Assembly: GCA_015680685.1 (NCBI GenBank)
Contig: MNCI01037900.1
Location: 554,810 to 618,809 of the forward strand
Direction of reading: 5' to 3'
DNA: 64,000 nucleotides
Source of the DNA: Gnetum montanum
Lineage: Eukaryota; Streptophyta; Gnetopsida; Gnetales; Gnetaceae
A program made the translations under genes and the position numbers. Below are positions 60,265-64,000 of this stretch, piece after piece; the first letter of the stretch is position 1, and each line of letters begins with the position of its first letter. Below the pieces are notes generated by a model. That model searched no databases. It was given only the letters and a program-made list of their open reading frames with translations, and was not told the DNA's origin.

Positions 60265-62160
60265 TGTGACATCCGAAAACATCGATGGCTACAACATTGA
60301 GAAGTCAATAGGTGTACAACCTAACCCAAAATTTGTGTGAGGGTCATGTTGGAAAATGGAAATGGGGTGCCCTAAATAGTCTAGTCAATTAGACAAAGAC
60401 TTACATGGTATTAAAATAACCATTTGTAAGAGGTGTTTGTAGAGCATTATGTGCAAACATCGGGATAGTAAGCAAGAGCATAGTAGAGAGTCTTGGCCCC
60501 AAAATAGTGACATGAGTGTGCAAATATGTATTGAATAGTAAAGAAATGTGAGAGTTATGCTTAATATCAGAGAAAAATGCTTAGAAAAGAAACGAAGTAG
60601 AGCTTAAGAAAAAAGAAATGCACCTCCCCAAAAGTAGGGAGTGTAACTTTTGTTAGATAAGAGGTGAGAATGGTATGTAGCATCACGCAGGCATAGTGGC
60701 AGCATAGTAATGTGATCATAGTCTCTGGGATGTCTAGGACATGATGGTAGTGGTTGTAATAGAGGCTGAACCTATTGGGTTGGCTATTGCCATATTCTAC
60801 AAGTGCAATGGTGGACTACGTTTTAGGAGGCCCCAAGGTGTGAAGCTTAGATGCTCAGGTGTGGGAGTGTTAGGGATGTTTGGAAAGCTAAAATGCTCAA
60901 TGTTTTTTTGATTCACCAACCCTTAGAGTGCTAGATGTTAGGGTATTTATAGGACTAGGTTTAGTGTAAAACGTGGATCAAGTGCCATGTGGCATGAGTG
61001 TGGATGGTGTTACGCTGATATGTTATGCTCTCATGAGAGTAGCAAAATATTATGCTCTAAAGGAAAACAACAGGTACCCAAAGACTACTGAACTATGACC
61101 ACATTGCCTAGACTACATGTGCTAGAGTTTGAGAGATTGCAATGTACCTAAAAATAGTGTCAAAACAATGCAACTTGGAGACTACACTCCAAGACTATGT
61201 CTTCCCCCTCTTTCGGGTTGGGTCAAGCATAGGGACAATTTTGGGGATCAATGGGGGATGCAAAAGAGATAAAAATTGATGATCTTGGCTGCTAAAGGGA
61301 TGTTAGAGTTGGGACAAAGGTTGATGCCAAGTTCTAGAGGCTTTTGGAGGTTGTCAGAGGCTTTTCTTTAGTGTCATGCAGGCTACACACTAGAGTGTAA
61401 CATAACACTTAGTGAAAATTTTGCAAAATTTTGATTTTTCACACTAGTTACATTAGCTATGTTGGGGAAAGTAGTAGAGCATAGTAGGGATACTTAGCCA
61501 AATTTTGATGAAATCTACATTTTCCTTCATGGCACGCTGGCTACGCTCTGGGGCATTGCAAGATAGGCAACCTTGAAAGTTAGGAAATGTGCTGAATGTG
61601 TCTTCAATGTCAAGCTAGCTTGACAGTTCCTTGTCCAACACTTAGGCAAAACTGGTCACTTGAACTTGTGTCATGCTTGCTATGCTATGGAGTGTAGCAA
61701 CTCAAAAGATGGAAAATTTGTTGAACTATTTTTTCCAACCTAAGCACTTTTGACAATTTCTAGCCTAGTACTTTGGCAAACTAGCAATTGGAACATGTGT
61801 CAAACTGGGTACGTCAGGAAGCATAGTGAGCATGATAACCTAGGAGATAGAAAATTTGACAAACTTTTTTGTTCATCCCAAGCAACCCTTGATCACTTCT
61901 GGCTTGATACTTGGGTAAACTAGCCATGGAAATGTGTGTTACGCTAGTTATGTTGGGAAGTGTAGTAGGCAGACTGAGAGCGTAGCAAGATAGTTAGAAA
62001 AATTTTCATAAAACTACTATTGACACTTAGAAAAATCTTGTAGAACAGGGCTCAAAGTGTGTTACATTGGCTACACTATAGAGGATAACACCAGACCTGG
62101 AAAAAGTTTGCCAAGTTTTGATACTTAGACAAATTTTCCATTGAATTGCCAAAGTCTGAA
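60265..62160 (+). mobile_element. Possible LTR of a D-family element
   Basis: It begins TGTGACATCC directly after the break in element 3, a plausible LTR start. 61380-62090 carries repeated GCTAYGCTRTGG/TACGCTAGTTATG words, also seen in repeat C. No protein is recognised. The end of the LTR is not found, so this is tentative. Confidence 0.4.
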
Positions 62161-62169
62161 ATTGGTGGT

Positions 62170-63100
62170 GTTTCATTGGCTTCTCTTTGTTGACGTTTGG
62201 AGGATTGGCCTAAGAGATGTTGGCAAAGAATAAAAAACAACATTGCAAATAGAACACCAACACCACTTGTTAGTGCCTGATTAGATAATACTTCACCATG
62301 CATGAGAGTGCTTAGGGGAATAAGGTACGACAGGGAATAGGTTAGGGAGATGGGTCAAGGGACAATGGATGGAGAGGATGTTCATTGTAGATGTAGCTAT
62401 AGGATGCAACATCACGTGGCTTGTTGCCAGTGCATGATCCCTCATTGGGATGCTTGTGAGGGAGCTAGCATGTAGAGGTGGCTTATGCTTGGGATTTCAA
62501 TCTCTCATTAGAGTGCTTATGAGATGGTTGATCTAGGGCTAGACCAGTTGTGAAACAGCAACTTTGTTACTTTACTTGGGCACTTGTTTTATCCCATTTT
62601 TCTTTTACTTTTATTTATACACACACACACACATTTTCTTTTTTCTTTTTTCTTTTTTCTTTCTTTGTTTTTTTTCTTTTGAAGAGGTTTTCTTGCTGGG
62701 TAGACTATGCACCACTCAACAAATTTTTCTTAGAGACAACCATGTCACATTTGTAGGACAAGTGTTTCCTCCCTAGGATAAGTTGTGTTACATTTGTTTG
62801 GGGCTTTGACTAGTTCAAAAAGGCTTCCCATGGGACATGTTGTATTACATCCATCATGGGTTCTGTAATTGACTGCAAGAAAGGTCCCACATGCATCAGG
62901 AAAGCTTGTAGGGAGTGTGGGAGAATGTAAGATCAAGAGGTAGAGGTGAATTGGCTAGAGTGGGAAGTGGGGATGTGCACTCTTAAGTAGCTTAATGAGC
63001 TAAAAAAGACACATCAAAGTAGTGTGTTAACTTGCCACTACAATTAAATGCACCTTTGAATGAGGCCATCGAGGCTTCATCTTGCAAATGCAACATAGAG
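62170..63100. repeat. Repeat D copy 2
   Basis: Matches 6446 onward: GACGTTTGGAGGATTGGCCTAAGAGA at 62190 against GATGTTTGGAGGATGGACCCAAGAGA. It includes an (AC)n run at 62617-62633 and a T/C-rich tract at 62634-62690. No gene. Confidence 0.5.
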
Positions 63101-63749
63101 AAAACAAGAAAAAATAACCACATCATGTGAGATGAAGATGAAGTCCTATTTGCAAGGGTATTGCAAGGGCCATGGATGTTGTGTCAGTGGCAAATGCATG
63201 CAATGTCCAAAGTAGGAAGGCTAGTGTAGGTGTCAGTAGTGGTAGGCTCCAAAAGCTTCCGTAGCTACACAAGAAGTGAGGACCTAAGTGACTAGAGGTG
63301 ATGGAGATCTAGGTGCTCGATATTTCTCACCAAAGGTAGGAGCCAAGAAATCCAACAGCATGGTCGGGAGCCACGATGTTGGATGCTCTTCCAAGCTCAG
63401 GCAATGGTGAGGGCTGAAGGATGGCAGTGTTATGGCTAGGCCACAGTACCTTTGGTTCTCCAACGAGTGATGCTAATGGTGAGAACTCCAACCAAGATGA
63501 TTGACAATGGTGGTGGTAGCTCCAGAAGGTCAACAAGATGCCAAAAGGAATCTTTAAAAGATTAGTGAGATGCTAAGGATAGTGACACTACAAACGTCCT
63601 AGAGGGTTTTTTGACAATGTGAACTTCATTTTGGAAGTGCAATGCCCCCATCCCATCTTGCCCAAAAGATGTGGGAAAGCAATGAAGGATTGGAAGTATT
63701 CACGCTCGCTTGTCCATAGAACTATATGTGTCAAATTGTGAATGTTAGA
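63101..63749. other. Unassigned DNA
   Basis: Slightly G-rich with no recognised protein. The ORF at 63327-63536 on the - strand has no family resemblance. Confidence 0.4.
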
Positions 63750-64000
63750 TTGCAAACCAAGTTTTAGGTCTTGGTAGACCAGATGCTATGCTAGTTTAAG
63801 GTCTTAGCAGATTGTGAACCTAGTTTAAGGTTTGAGCTGACCATGATGTACTAGTTTAAGGTTCTAGTAGACCATTATGCTAGTTTAACATCGTAGCAGA
63901 TAGTGGATGGCTAGTTTAGGGTCATAGTGGACCATGTTGTGGGTGCCAATTTAATGTCATAGCCCAAGGACATTTTTTGCTAGTTTAACATCATAACGGA
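63750..64000. repeat. Degenerate tandem repeat, about 29-36-bp unit, running off the window
   Basis: At least seven units start CTAGTTTAAGGT or a variant and continue TAGYAGACCATGATG, spaced 29-36 bp apart. The array continues past the end of the window. Confidence 0.8.

Overview
This is a stretch of repeat-rich nuclear DNA from a seed plant with a large genome. Evidence is the wall-to-wall Ty3/gypsy LTR retrotransposons in advanced decay (Athila-type and Tat/Ogre-type), a pseudogene of the plant microsomal oleate desaturase FAD2, and a 5S rRNA-derived repeat fragment of the Cassandra kind. The elements are long, old and full of TAG/TAA stops where CAG/CAA would be expected. That suits a gymnosperm or another giant plant genome, but the species cannot be fixed from the sequence. 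I found no intact, convincingly functional protein-coding gene. The longest stop-free stretches are pieces of retrotransposon proteins.

The dominant feature is one Athila-like family present in at least five copies. Element 2 (30153-43372, + strand) has full structure: 895 and 853 bp LTRs, a near-perfect 5-bp target duplication (CATAA/CATAG), PBS, gag, protease, RT, RNase H and integrase. These are followed by about 2 kb of conserved non-coding spacer and a third long coding region (ORF3, about 39468-42325) before a G-rich tract and the 3' LTR. Element 1 (17205-28668, - strand) has the same plan but has lost the coiled-coil part of ORF3 and part of its 5' LTR. Element 3 (51777-60262, - strand) keeps the 3' LTR, ORF3, integrase, RNase H and part of RT, then ends in a rearranged duplication. 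Element 4 (about 1300-4985, +) is spacer plus ORF3 only. Element 5 (about 51185-51776, +) is the end of ORF3 plus half an LTR, into which element 3 appears to have inserted. Elements 1 and 2 lie head to head and form a giant imperfect inverted repeat.

Other blocks are: a Tat/Ogre-like gag-protease relic (about 44390-47770, -) followed by a long-LTR-like repeat C (48960-50405; second copy 5100-6445); a repeat family D (about 6446-7700 and 62170-63100); and two copies of another LTR-like repeat B (12180-12606 and 28669-29042).

Between 9.05 and 15 kb lies an island of non-TE debris: a broken FAD2 pseudogene without histidine box 1, an exon-like sequence with an ATG next to a GT donor, short tandem duplications, an assembly gap bordered by a 58-bp tandem repeat, an intronless pseudogene of a CCR4-like endonuclease/exonuclease/phosphatase protein, and a 5S-derived fragment. 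It is followed by 21-bp and 45-bp minisatellites at 15.3-16.3 kb.

The most interesting object is the retroelement family with its large extra coiled-coil ORF downstream of integrase. Two copies have a splice-acceptor-like CAG directly before the ORF3 ATG.
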